Source: an uncultured Collinsella sp. (GTDB lineage: Bacteria > Actinomycetota > Coriobacteriia > Coriobacteriales > Coriobacteriaceae). Taken from it: a stretch of 64,000 nt of DNA. The stretch covers positions 1 through 64,000 of the forward strand of contig URWW01000004.1 of assembly GCA_900551665.1 (NCBI GenBank). Reading direction: 5' to 3'. The notes below the pieces were generated by a model. It ran no database searches. It was not told the DNA's origin and worked only from the letters and a program-made list of their open reading frames with translations. The translations under genes were made by a program, and so were the position numbers. Each line of letters begins with the position of its first letter. The first letter of the stretch is position 1. This document shows positions 16,136 to 25,021 of this stretch, in pieces.

Positions 16136-19100
16136 TCGTCTATGTCGAAGCCGCCTTCCAGGATGAACTTCTTTAACAGCGCCGCCGCACGGGTGTTCAC
16201 TTTGAACAAGGGAAGCGTCTTGCCTTCCTTCTGCTCAAAGAAGGCCTTGGCGCGCACCTTGTCCACCGAGTCCTTCAAATCGTCGAAGCGCCCGAATTCG
16301 TTAATGTTCGATTCCGCCAAGTCGAGCGCAGCCATAGCGGCAAGAAGCTCGCCGTCTATGCCGAGCGCCTCGACGACTCGCTCAATCTGGGCGCTTTTCG
16401 CTTTGCGGGCATAGGACGTGATGTAATCCCTCAGCGTCTTGCCGTCTTCCAGGTCGGCGTCCCCTCGCTCGACGTCATGAAGGAACAGCTCGGCGAAGCG
16501 CTGGTCATCCTGGCTCAGGGACGCGAACGATCGGTGGAGCTCCTCGCGTGCAGCGGCGAGCCCCTCGTCATCCTGTTCAAGGCATTTCAGCCACTTCTCG
16601 AAGTTCGCGTTCATGTAGTCGCTGTCTATGAGCCCCGTGTCGATTTCGGTTATATGGCCATCGAGCTCGTAGGGCGCTTCGGGTGCGTTGCCATGGCCGC
16701 CCCCTCCCGCGAACAACTCCTTGTAGCGCTGTACGAGGATGAGGTAGGTCCGCTCGTCGATGAGCGGCTGCACAAAGAAGGACTTGCCGCTCAGCTCGCC
16801 TTCTTCCGGCTCCTCCCCAAACTCATAGATGTCCTGCTCCCATGTGAAGCCCTGCACCTTCGCGGCTTCGAGGAACTCGTTGAGCTCGACGAATTCCTTG
16901 GCGAACTTGCGCCTGGCCTCTTGCGATGCAGGAAGTTTCGAGAGATCGCCAACGCCCGCGGCCTCGAACACCATGAGTATCTCCTGCAACCGTGCGTCCA
17001 TCAGTGCGATGTTCTCCGGGAGCTTTTGCACGAACATGTCGAGCGGACGGTCGCCCGAGTACAGCTTCACCGCGGCCTCGATGTAGCCCTTCATAGTGTG
17101 GGGGCGCCGGTAGTAGCGAATGGTTCCGAAGGGCTTGTCAGGGCCGAAAAGGCGGTTGGTGCGGCTGAAGGCCTGGATGATGCTCTCGTAGTCGATGACC
17201 TTGTCGAGGTAGAGTGTGTTGAGCCACTTGGAGTCGAAACCCGTGAGCATCTGGTCCACCACGATGAGCAGGTCAATGCGGCTCTCGCGGTTGGCGTCGA
17301 CGTTGACGTAGGGCTTCTTATGGGAAAGGCGCGCTGAGATGTCCTTCTTCATGGCAGGCCAGGTGGGAATGGTGAACTCCTGGCCATATACTTTATTGTA
17401 ATCCTCGATAAGTTCGACTAGGGCGTCCTCCTTAACGGTGGAGCCGGCGGCATTGTCGATACTTGGGTCGAAAAGTGCCGTTACCTTCATCTGCGGCGCT
17501 TCTTTCTTAAAGGCGCGGTAGTAGTCGATCGCCTCGGGGATGGAGCTTGTCGCCAAGATCGCGTGGAACTTGCCGCCGTGGGAGAGCACGGGGAAGCGCC
17601 TCAGCACGTCCTCGACGATCTTGCCGTGGTGTGGCGTGTCGGGCCAGTACTGGGCGCGGGTCAGAAAGTCCTCGATGCCCTTGATGGGGTTGCCGGCGCC
17701 GTCAACCATGGGGCCCATGGGAACCCTCACCTGGTCCATGTAGTGGTAGAAGACCTTACTCTTGCGCTCGTCGGAGATGGCTTCGCCGACGCTTGAGGCC
17801 TTAGCTTGCTCGAGGGCAACGGCCTCGCGCACGTCGTGGTCATCGAAGGTTGTCACCATGTACGGGTCGAAGCCCAGCACATTGCCGTCGCGGATACCGT
17901 CGGCGATGCTGTAGCGGTGCAGGCACTCGCCGAACACCATGGCGGTGGTGGAGCCCCTCTTTTGGTTTTCGTCGAGAATCGGCGTACCTGTGAAGCCGAA
18001 GAACAGCGCGTTGGGGAAAGCCCGGCGTATGTCCTGGAGCATGTCGCCGAAGGTGGAACGGTGACACTCGTCTATGATGAACACGATTCGCTTGGCGGCT
18101 AGGCGATCGAGCTCCGCTTGGGTGATTCTGCCCTCGCCGGCCTTCACCTTGCTCATCTTCTGAATAGAAGTCACGATGAGGCGGTTCTTGGGATCGTTGC
18201 TCGCGAGTTTCGACTTCAGTATCTGTGTGTTCTCGGTTCCCTGCACATCGTCGGCGTCGTCGGCGAATGCGCGGTACTCGGAGAGTGACTGCGTGCCCAG
18301 CTCGATGCGGTCCATGAGGAAGATCACCTTATCGGCGTCATGCGAGTCGGCTATGAGCTGGGCAGATTTGAAGCTTGTCATGGTCTTGCCGGAGCCGGTG
18401 GTATGCCATATGTAGCCGCCGGGGCGCCCCGGGGTGTTGCTCTTGGGTCTCTCGTCCCACTTGCACCTGCGTACCTTGTCGGATATGGCGGCGGCCGCGT
18501 AGTACTGATAACTGCGCATGACCTTCAAGCAGCCGTCCGAGCTGTCGGCCACGGTGTAGAAGCCGATGAGCTGGTGTGCCATGGGGATGGAGAGCAACGT
18601 GGAGGTGAAGCGTTTCCATTCATCGGTCCCGGGTTTGTCACCCGCGCAGACGGGCTCGTTGTTGAAGTCCCCCCAGTGGAAGAAAAAGTTCGGGTTGAAC
18701 GTGCCCGTGCCGGGGTTGGCGAAGTAGTGCGCCTCGTCGGGAGTCATTCCTACGAAGATCTGCGTCAGGCGGAAGAGCCCCGTGAACACGCCCTCGTGGG
18801 CGTACTTCTCGATCTGGCCGGTGGCTTGGCTGACTGGGACGCCACTGCGCTTGAGCTCGATATGGATGACCGGCATGCCGTTGATGAGCAGGCACAAGTC
18901 TCCGCGACGGTCGTTTAAGATCTTGCTTTTCGCAGGATAGACCGGCTGCTGAGCTATCTGGTAGCGGCTCTGGCCGGCTGCAATCTCCTGACGATCGTAG
19001 ATCTTTAGACTAACTTCCTTGCCGAGGTGTGACGCATCGTCGGGGTTGTCGCGCGTGATGGCGACGGTCTTTCCGTTGATGAACCCGTTGAGCGCGAGCG

Positions 19101-19332
19101 GGGTCTTGAGCGTTTCGATTTGTTCGATGACCTGCGCCATCTCGCCCTGGGTGAGCGGGCAGCCGTTCAGGCGGTCTATGTCGGCGTTGTTCTGAAACAG
19201 AATCTTCGCCCAGTTGTCTATGAGGTCCTGCTCGGTGGGATAGCGAAGTACGCCTCCCGCGTCGTCCCAGCCGTGCTGTTTCAGCACAGTGATGACGGCT
19301 TCTTCGAATGCGGCTTCTTTGTCGAAAACCAT
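16132..19332 (-). CDS. hsdR: Type I restriction endonuclease subunit HsdR
   Basis: A 1066-residue motor and nuclease subunit. The N-terminal HsdR_N region includes HIELKRSGVPVSQATGQIEKY, the nuclease-type ELK site. The helicase core has WHTTGSGKTM (Walker A, near residue 309) and FIIDECHRS (DEAH-type box, near 418), followed by FFGFTGTP and AFSRTNRLF. It translocates and cuts unmodified DNA together with HsdM and HsdS. It is transcribed opposite to hsdM-hsdS, with the recombinase in between. The stop overlaps the start of a half-HsdS. Start at ATG 19332 (MVFDKEAAFEEAV), preceded only by a weak AGG. Confidence 0.93.
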   Translation of the reverse strand: MVFDKEAAFEEAVITVLKQHGWDDAGGVLRYPTEQDLIDNWAKILFQNNADIDRLNGCPLTQGEMAQVIEQIETLKTPLALNGFINGKTVAITRDNPDDASHLGKEVSLKIYDRQEIAAGQSRYQIAQQPVYPAKSKILNDRRGDLCLLINGMPVIHIELKRSGVPVSQATGQIEKYAHEGVFTGLFRLTQIFVGMTPDEAHYFANPGTGTFNPNFFFHWGDFNNEPVCAGDKPGTDEWKRFTSTLLSIPMAHQLIGFYTVADSSDGCLKVMRSYQYYAAAAISDKVRRCKWDERPKSNTPGRPGGYIWHTTGSGKTMTSFKSAQLIADSHDADKVIFLMDRIELGTQSLSEYRAFADDADDVQGTENTQILKSKLASNDPKNRLIVTSIQKMSKVKAGEGRITQAELDRLAAKRIVFIIDECHRSTFGDMLQDIRRAFPNALFFGFTGTPILDENQKRGSTTAMVFGECLHRYSIADGIRDGNVLGFDPYMVTTFDDHDVREAVALEQAKASSVGEAISDERKSKVFYHYMDQVRVPMGPMVDGAGNPIKGIEDFLTRAQYWPDTPHHGKIVEDVLRRFPVLSHGGKFHAILATSSIPEAIDYYRAFKKEAPQMKVTALFDPSIDNAAGSTVKEDALVELIEDYNKVYGQEFTIPTWPAMKKDISARLSHKKPYVNVDANRESRIDLLIVVDQMLTGFDSKWLNTLYLDKVIDYESIIQAFSRTNRLFGPDKPFGTIRYYRRPHTMKGYIEAAVKLYSGDRPLDMFVQKLPENIALMDARLQEILMVFEAAGVGDLSKLPASQEARRKFAKEFVELNEFLEAAKVQGFTWEQDIYEFGEEPEEGELSGKSFFVQPLIDERTYLILVQRYKELFAGGGGHGNAPEAPYELDGHITEIDTGLIDSDYMNANFEKWLKCLEQDDEGLAAAREELHRSFASLSQDDQRFAELFLHDVERGDADLEDGKTLRDYITSYARKAKSAQIERVVEALGIDGELLAAMAALDLAESNINEFGRFDDLKDSVDKVRAKAFFEQKEGKTLPLFKVNTRAAALLKKFILEGGFDIDE

Positions 19333-19481
19333 GGGAGAAACCTATCTACGAAATTGCAAAAGTTGTGCACCGAACTATTGACAATCATTATAAGACATGG
19401 GGCTGCGGACGAATTCTTGCGGCTATGCCGCCTCACGCTGTACAGGATTGTCTAAGAAATAGGCCGCAGTCCCCTCGAACG

Positions 19482-19726
19482 GGCATCCCCGTAGTCGACA
19501 ACGACGTGGCTCTGCAGGTTCTCGACGACCAGATTTGCGAGCTGTACTCGTCCTACTACGAGCTTGACTCGCACGACCAAGCCTGCTGGTTCAACGAGGA
19601 GCAGGAAAAGGCCGACAAGTCCCTCATGCTCGAGCTTCTGGGCAAGCTCAACGCCGCATCGCGGAGTTGAACGACGGCTCCTTTGTCGTGGACGACCAGG
19701 AAACGCCGCGCGTCGAGGCCCTGTAG
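19482..19726 (+). pseudogene. Frameshifted remnant of an unidentified small gene
   Basis: Two frames join into one plausible protein tail: GIPVVDNDVALQVLDDQ to LMLELLGKLNA in one frame, then ELNDGSFVVDDQETP in another, ending at TAG 19724-19726. A single lost base near 19665 explains the break. The family is not recognised. No start or ribosome site is convincing upstream, so this is a decayed gene end beside the restriction island. Confidence 0.45.
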
Positions 19727-19812
19727 CCGGCAAGCTGGAGCAACCGGCGGGCAAGCCGAACGCCGCCAAGGACCGTGCGCCATCTGGTGCACGGTCCTGC
19801 TCTGGCTCTGCG

Positions 19813-20190
19813 ATGCTCAAGGTCGAGCGGGAGGGCCATGATATCGCGGTCATCTGGGCGGCGCTCGCAGGCCGAGTTTCAACGGCGCGGGTGAACTTGC
19901 ATTTCGAGCTCGGCGACGAAGACGTCGAGGAACGGCGCCTGATAGGCACCGCCGTCGCGAAGGCCCGGCTGAGTGCCGAAGCACTTGCGGCAGCGGCCGG
20001 GACGGAGCTCGCCGGCGTAAAGGAGATTCGCTATAACCGTGGCGGGGATTCCTGTTTCTGGGGCGTTGCTTGTGCCGACGGCTGCGCGACGCCGAATGGC
20101 GCGGCAAGTTCCATGCCGGATCTCCATCCCGAGCCGATCGACGTTGAATGCAGCGTTGATGTCGGCTGGTGGCTCAAGCCCTTGGCATGA
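19813..20190 (+). pseudogene. Truncated SIMPL (DUF541) domain protein
   Basis: The 125-codon frame carries the C-terminal half of a SIMPL/DUF541 protein: AVAKARLSAEALAAAAGTEL followed by a GVKEIRYN strand and, near the end, PEPIDVECSVDVGWWL. SIMPL proteins are periplasmic or lipid-linked and linked to oxidative stress defence. Here the N-terminal half, including any signal peptide, is missing, and no ribosome site precedes the ATG at 19813. Probably a truncated gene. Confidence 0.55.
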
Positions 20191-20192
20191 TC

Positions 20193-20218
20193 AATTGTGC
20201 AGCAGCTGCTACACAATT
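20193..20218. repeat. Near-perfect palindrome after the SIMPL remnant
   Basis: AATTGTGCAGCAG (20193-20205) facing CTGCTACACAATT (20206-20218), one mismatch. There is no loop and no T-run, so a protein site or a cruciform is more likely than a terminator. Confidence 0.5.
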
Positions 20219-20273
20219 CGCTCGGCGCACCATCCTTCAGCAACGACGTCTAGGTTTTTTACCTCTAACCCTA

Positions 20274-20317
20274 TTCGCATAACTCTGCGAACTGCATGAA
20301 TCGCAAAATTATGCGAA
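20274..20317. promoter_or_regulatory. Paired dyads TTCGCA-N6-TGCGAA upstream of the alcohol dehydrogenase
   Basis: TTCGCATAACTCTGCGAA (20274-20291) and TCGCAAAATTATGCGA (20301-20316) are each dyads with a 6-base spacer. Their outer ends also form a 9-base inverted match TTCGCATAA / TTATGCGAA. Centres are 26 bases apart. This is the layout of a double operator. It lies about 150 bases upstream of the gene at 20468. Confidence 0.5.
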
Positions 20318-20325
20318 GACTTGCT

Positions 20326-20390
20326 GCACTCGGCATTTCGTCCTTAAAAATGTGAGGTCCAGCATTTTTAAGGACGAAAGACCGAAGTGC
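20326..20390. repeat. Long inverted repeat upstream of the alcohol dehydrogenase
   Basis: CGTCCTTAAAAATG (20339-20352) pairs exactly with CATTTTTAAGGACG (20363-20376), and the outer GCACTCGG / CCGAAGTGC parts extend the match with small bulges. The loop is 10 bases. There is no trailing T-run on the plus strand. It could be a leader hairpin of the gene at 20468 or an extragenic palindrome. Confidence 0.6.
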
Positions 20391-20467
20391 GTGCCGTGTC
20401 ACATCGTGCCAGGCGCCTCCCGAATCGCCTATTATTGCCGGTAAGCAAACATAAGGAGACCCCCCCC

Positions 20468-21523
20468 ATGAAAGCCCTGGTACACGACGGCAACGGACAT
20501 ATCGCGCTCGAGGATCGCCCCGAGCCGCAGCTGCAATCCCCAACCGACGCAATTGTCCGCGTCACGCGCTCGACCATCTGCACGAGTGACCTGCACATCA
20601 TTCACGGCGCCGTGCCGCGCGCCACGCCCAATACGGTGCTCGGTCACGAGTTCGTGGGCGTGGTCGAGCAGGTGGGGGAGGGCGTGCACGCCCTCAGGCC
20701 CGGCGACCGCGTGGCCGTGAGCTGCGAGACCTTCTGCGGCGAGTGCTTCTACTGCGCGCGCGGCTGGGTCAACAACTGCGTGGAGGGCGGTTGGGAGCTC
20801 GGCTGTTGCGCGGACGGCTGCCAGGCCGAGCTCGTGCGCGTGGCGCATGCGGACCATGCGTGCGCGCCCATCCTCGCGGGCGTGACCGACGAGGACGCCC
20901 TCTTCCTGGGCGACATTGTGGCCACGGGTCACTGGGGTGCGGGCATCGCCGAGATCGAGCCCGGCTCCACGGTGGCCGTGATCGGTGCCGGCCCGGTCGG
21001 CCTCACCACCATGATGTGCGCTCGCCTGCACGAGCCTGCCTGCGTCATCGCGATCGACATCGACCCCGCCCGCCTCGCCCTCGCTCGTGAGCGCGGCCTT
21101 GCGGACGCCGTGATCGACGCGAGCGACATGGATCTCGCCGCGGTGGAGGCCGCGGTGCGCGAGCTCTCCCACAACCGCGGCGCCGACAGCGTGATCGAGG
21201 CGGCCGGTGGCTCCAGCACCTTCGAGATGGCCTGGCGCATCGCCCGCCCGCACGGTGTGGTGGTGCTCTCCGCCATGTATGAGGGCCCGCAAACGCTGCC
21301 GTTGCACGAGATGTACGGCAAGAACCTCGTCTTCAAGACGGGCGGCGTGGATGCGTGCAACATGGGCGAGACCATGCGCCTGGTGCAGGAGGGGCACATC
21401 GACACGAGCTGCCTCATCTCCGGTCGTTACCCGCTCAACGACATCGTGGAGGCCTATCGCGCGTTCGAGGCGCACGAGGGCGGTTGTCTCAAGCTAGTCA
21501 TCACGCCGTGGGAGGACCGCTAG
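20468..21523 (+). CDS. Zinc-dependent alcohol dehydrogenase family protein
   Basis: A 351-residue medium-chain dehydrogenase. The catalytic zinc ligands are visible in ICTSDLHIIHG and GHEFVG, and the structural zinc cluster in CETFCGECFYCARG. The nucleotide site is VAVIGAGPVGLTT near residue 175. It should oxidise or reduce an alcohol, polyol or threonine-like substrate with NAD(P); the substrate cannot be read from the sequence. The start at 20468 (MKALVHDGNG) has AAGGAG nine bases before it; an in-frame extension upstream is rejected. It abuts dus without a gap, so both share a transcript. Two operator-like palindromes precede it. Confidence 0.85.
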   Translation: MKALVHDGNGHIALEDRPEPQLQSPTDAIVRVTRSTICTSDLHIIHGAVPRATPNTVLGHEFVGVVEQVGEGVHALRPGDRVAVSCETFCGECFYCARGWVNNCVEGGWELGCCADGCQAELVRVAHADHACAPILAGVTDEDALFLGDIVATGHWGAGIAEIEPGSTVAVIGAGPVGLTTMMCARLHEPACVIAIDIDPARLALARERGLADAVIDASDMDLAAVEAAVRELSHNRGADSVIEAAGGSSTFEMAWRIARPHGVVVLSAMYEGPQTLPLHEMYGKNLVFKTGGVDACNMGETMRLVQEGHIDTSCLISGRYPLNDIVEAYRAFEAHEGGCLKLVITPWEDR

Positions 21524-22477
21524 ATGAACTACTCGCTCGCCCCCATGGAGGGGATCACGGGATACACGTTCCGTCGCGTGCACGCCGCATGCTTCGGTGC
21601 ACTCGACTGCTATTACACGCCGTTTTTGGCTCCGCCGCGCGTGGGCAACTCGTTTGGGGGCAAGGCCATCAAGGAGATCGACCCCGCCAACAACGAGGGG
21701 TTGAACGTCATTCCGCAGCTGCTCACCAAGAACGCCGACGAGTTTGTGTGGGCCGCGCGTGAGCTGGCCGAGCTGGGCTATGCGGAGGTCAATCTCAACC
21801 TCGGCTGCCCTTCGGGCACGGTGGTTTCCAAGGGCAAGGGCTCCGGCTTTTTGCGCAACCTCGACGAGCTCGAGGTGTTTTTGCGCGATGTGTGCGACCG
21901 CTCTCCGCTGCCCGTCTCGGTCAAGACGCGCCTGGGCCTGGAGGACGATGCCGAGTACGAGCGCATCCTCGAGCTGTATTGCAGCCTGCCGCTCGCGGAA
22001 CTCATCGTGCATCCGCGTGTGCAGAAGGACCGCTACCAGGGAAAACCACGCTGGGAGCCATATGGCGAGACGCTCGCGCGTGCGCCCTTCCCGGTGGCCT
22101 ACAACGGCGACATCTTTGGCACGGAGGACATGGATGCGCTCATGGAGGCGCACCCGCGGACCCGTCACGTGATGCTCGGGCGCGGGTTGCTCGCCAATCC
22201 GGCCCTCGCGCGCATGCTCGCCGGCAGCCCGGCTGCGAGTGCGGACGAACTCAGGCAGTTCCACGACAAGCTATATGCCGCTTATCTCGACGAGATCGGT
22301 GGCAATGCGGTCTTCCGCATGAAGGAGTGGTGGTTCTACGCCAAGTGCGCCTTCGCCGACCCTATGGCGGTCCATCGCGCGGTGCGCAAAGCCCGCAAGG
22401 TCGAGGAGTACGAGGCGGCGGTCGAGCGCGTATTCCGCACCGAGCCTCTGGCTCCCGTCGCGCGGTTCCACGGGTAG
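21524..22477 (+). CDS. dus: tRNA-dihydrouridine synthase
   Basis: A 317-residue flavoprotein that reduces uridines in the D-loop of tRNA with NADPH. MNYSLAPMEGITGYTFRRV at the start and NLNLGCPSG with the conserved Cys near residue 93 are family signatures, as are VKTRLGLE and VAYNGDIF near residue 195. The length is normal. It follows the alcohol dehydrogenase with no spacing and is followed by trmO, another tRNA-modification gene, after 9 bases. Confidence 0.9.
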   Translation: MNYSLAPMEGITGYTFRRVHAACFGALDCYYTPFLAPPRVGNSFGGKAIKEIDPANNEGLNVIPQLLTKNADEFVWAARELAELGYAEVNLNLGCPSGTVVSKGKGSGFLRNLDELEVFLRDVCDRSPLPVSVKTRLGLEDDAEYERILELYCSLPLAELIVHPRVQKDRYQGKPRWEPYGETLARAPFPVAYNGDIFGTEDMDALMEAHPRTRHVMLGRGLLANPALARMLAGSPAASADELRQFHDKLYAAYLDEIGGNAVFRMKEWWFYAKCAFADPMAVHRAVRKARKVEEYEAAVERVFRTEPLAPVARFHG

Positions 22478-22486
22478 GGGACCGGT

Positions 22487-23218
22487 ATGGAAATGATGCC
22501 CATCGCGCATATCGAGACGGACCTGCCGCAGAAATTCGGCATTCCGCGCAACAGCTTCTTGGCCCCGCATCTGCAGGGGCGCATCGTGTTCGAGCCTGAG
22601 TTCGCACTGCCGCAGGCCGTGGCGGGCTTGGAGGAGTTCAGTCATTTGTGGCTGCTCTGGGAGTTCGAAAACGGCGCGCCTGGTGGAACGGCGGCCGATA
22701 TCGCCATGGATGCGGCGACAGCCAGTAAACCCGGCACCACGGCAAAGTGGGCCCCCACCGTGCGCCCGCCCCGCCTGGGCGGCTCCGAGCGTCGCGGCGT
22801 CTTTGCCACGCGCAGCCCCTTTCGGCCCAATCCCATCGGTCTGACCTGCGTGAAGCTCGACCGCATCGAGATCGTCGACGGCGCTCCCGTGATCCACGTG
22901 CTCGCGGCGGACCTGCGCGACGGCACGCCGATCTTCGATATCAAGCCCTACATCCCCTTCGCCGACAGCCATCCCGAGGCCACGGGCGGCTGGATCGACC
23001 GCGCGCCATGGCAGGAACTTGAGGTCGATTTCCCCGCCGAGCTGCGTTCTCTCGTTCCCTCGCCCAAGCTTGCAGGTCTCATCGAGGTGCTGCGCCAGGA
23101 CCCGCGCCGCGCTGGCAGCAAGCACGAGCCCGAGCGCGTGTATCATTTGGCCTACGCGGGGCTCGACGTGGCGTTCACCGTCGACGGCGAGTCGCTGCGC
23201 GTGGTCGACATCACGTAA
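22487..23218 (+). CDS. trmO: tRNA t6A37 methyltransferase TrmO (TsaA-like)
   Basis: A 243-residue protein with the TrmO/YaeB beta-barrel signature: PIAHIETDLPQKFGIPRNS, then FSHLWLLWEF, then GVFATRSPFRPNPIGLT, and DGTPIFDIKPYIPFAD. These are the usual conserved blocks, in order. TrmO adds a methyl group to threonylcarbamoyladenosine 37 of tRNA-Thr using S-adenosylmethionine. The C-terminal extension from about residue 165 fits the longer class. AGGGGACC lies before the ATG. It forms a cluster with dus. Confidence 0.9.
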   Translation: MEMMPIAHIETDLPQKFGIPRNSFLAPHLQGRIVFEPEFALPQAVAGLEEFSHLWLLWEFENGAPGGTAADIAMDAATASKPGTTAKWAPTVRPPRLGGSERRGVFATRSPFRPNPIGLTCVKLDRIEIVDGAPVIHVLAADLRDGTPIFDIKPYIPFADSHPEATGGWIDRAPWQELEVDFPAELRSLVPSPKLAGLIEVLRQDPRRAGSKHEPERVYHLAYAGLDVAFTVDGESLRVVDIT

Positions 23219-23236
23219 GGGCGGGGAAGGAGCACC

Positions 23237-24886
23237 ATGATCGATCTCGAACGCACGATGTTCTTCAAGGCGAGGTTCGAAATCGAGGCGCCTCAAGGCG
23301 AGGATGTCCTGTGGTCTCTCGTTCTGAGCGTCCGCGACTGGTCATTGCGCAAGGCCCGCCGCGACGGATACTCCCTGCCCCAGGAGATGCGCTTTTGGAG
23401 CAAGCTCAAAAGCGGCGAGATGCTCGAATCCCCAGATGACAGCGTCAGGCTCTACGCCGCGCTCCATCACGGCGAGTTTGCTCAGACATGGGCGTGCCAG
23501 CATGTGGAGGACCAAAGGGTGCCCGGCTGCGCCCCGCGCCGCTGGATAACCGAGGTCGGTTTTGAAGGTCATTCGGTCGACCGTGGCACCGTTTCGATCA
23601 TCACGATGTTCAGCGAGATGCCGGGCTACATCGGTCCGCTGCAACCTGTGCCAAAGCCGAACGTGCCCAAGTTGATCGCCAGTATGCTGGAGAACGACAG
23701 GCTCGTTTGCACGATAGACGGATGCGAGTTCGGGCTCGCCCCGGTTGAATTCTTATGCTCCGATGCCCCCGGTATTCACGAGCGTCTCGCGAATCCGTAT
23801 CGCGAGGTGCCCGCCATCGTGATCAGCCCCACCCGCGCTGGCGAGTGCCTGATCGATCCCGAAGTACTTGCATCGCAGCTCGGCCCCAATGCGACCGTAT
23901 TCTACACCGTGGATTGCGGCGCCATAGATGCGCTCAATGCGGAGTTCGAGGACGAGTCTCTACGATGCTACGGGGGAGCCGTTCGCGTGTACGCCCCTCA
24001 TCCGCACTTTGGCATTTTGGGGGATGGCTTCAACCATCGATTCTTTTCCACTGCGGATATCCGTGGGCAAGGGGCGGAGTACTACATGGCCATCTTGCGC
24101 CGTGCGCTAGCCGAGGACGTGCTCGCGCGAGACACCTCGGTCCGCATCGAGGACGTCAATCGGCTCAATCGCAATGCCGGAAAGGAGCTTGCGTTCAAGC
24201 GCCGCGCTGAGCAGATTCAGGATATGGCGCTCGACCAGGTCAAAGAGATGCTCGATGAGGCCGAGGGCCTCGCGCGCCTCGCCGAGGACGAGTGCGATGC
24301 CATGCGTGAGGAGCTGAGGCAAAGCAGACAGACGAACCATGATCTCGAGGCGCGCATCGCCTGGCTTGAGCATGCGCTCGGCTCGCAAGGCGGCAGCGCG
24401 GCAGAGGCTGGCGCTGCGACGGCGATGACGGATGCCTCCGAGCTCACTATCCCGGCCATTGCCAGGCTGTTCGTTTCGGCATTTCCCGACCGGGTAGATT
24501 TCAGCGAGCGCGGATGGGCTTCGTTGGAGGATTGCAGGTACGAGCCCAGGGCATTTTGGAGCGCCTTGCATAGCATGTGCACGGTTTTGCATCCGCTGTA
24601 TCGCGATGGCGCCGTGGACAAGATCGGTGAGTTCAACAGTCGGTCGCGGTTTAAGTTCGCACGTGGCGAAGGGCCGCAGACCAGGGCGAACTCCAAGTTC
24701 ATGCGCGAGCGCGAGGATGAGTATCAGGGGCGGAGGCTGTTCATCGAGCCGCATATCTGTTCGAGCGTGGGAGATCCGAACAGCCCGCAGTTCATCCGGA
24801 TTTACTTCAATTGGGATGAGGAGACCGAGAGATTGGTCATCGGCGATACGAAACACCTTACGAACTGTACGACGCGAAAGCTGTAG
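23237..24886 (+). CDS. Unidentified 549-residue protein with central coiled coil
   Basis: No named family is recognised. Residues ~1-310 are a mixed alpha/beta region containing YYMAILRRALAEDV and HRFFSTADIRG; ~315-380 is a charged coiled coil (KEMLDEAEGLARLAEDE); ~395-549 is a separate domain ending RIYFNWDEETERLVIG, HLTNCTTRK. I associate such an IYFxWxxxxxxxVIG ending with C-terminal regions of assorted accessory and defence proteins, but that is memory, not a search. AAGGAG lies before the ATG at 23237. It stands alone between trmO and a terminator. GC is ordinary for the genome. Confidence 0.7.
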   Translation: MIDLERTMFFKARFEIEAPQGEDVLWSLVLSVRDWSLRKARRDGYSLPQEMRFWSKLKSGEMLESPDDSVRLYAALHHGEFAQTWACQHVEDQRVPGCAPRRWITEVGFEGHSVDRGTVSIITMFSEMPGYIGPLQPVPKPNVPKLIASMLENDRLVCTIDGCEFGLAPVEFLCSDAPGIHERLANPYREVPAIVISPTRAGECLIDPEVLASQLGPNATVFYTVDCGAIDALNAEFEDESLRCYGGAVRVYAPHPHFGILGDGFNHRFFSTADIRGQGAEYYMAILRRALAEDVLARDTSVRIEDVNRLNRNAGKELAFKRRAEQIQDMALDQVKEMLDEAEGLARLAEDECDAMREELRQSRQTNHDLEARIAWLEHALGSQGGSAAEAGAATAMTDASELTIPAIARLFVSAFPDRVDFSERGWASLEDCRYEPRAFWSALHSMCTVLHPLYRDGAVDKIGEFNSRSRFKFARGEGPQTRANSKFMREREDEYQGRRLFIEPHICSSVGDPNSPQFIRIYFNWDEETERLVIGDTKHLTNCTTRKL

Positions 24887-24904
24887 ATCGGCAGATGCGG
24901 GAAA

Positions 24905-24945
24905 GGGGGTGCGACCAGGGAAATCTGGCCGCACCCCCATCTGCT
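24905..24945. terminator. Bidirectional terminator between convergent genes
   Basis: Stem GGGGGTGCG...CCAG / CTGG...CGCACCCCC (24905-24938) with a GGAAAT-type loop, followed by ATCTGCTTT. It lies between the 549-residue gene (plus) and the rhodanese gene (minus). Confidence 0.7.
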
Positions 24946-25021
24946 TTAAGGGTGTTTTGCCTGGTAAAGTCGGGCTGCGGTCGAGCCCGACGGGCGGCTG
25001 GGCGAGCCCGGCAGGCGGTCG

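Noticed and set aside
19769..19798. Inverted repeat AGGACCGTGC / GCACGGTCCT as a terminator
   Set aside because: No T-run on either strand and no clear gene end to serve; kept out of the annotation.
20274..20390. Palindromes as LexA or ArgR boxes
   Set aside because: Neither the LexA-type GAACxxxxGTTC nor a proper ArgR TGAATxxxxATTCA pattern is met; left as an unassigned operator.
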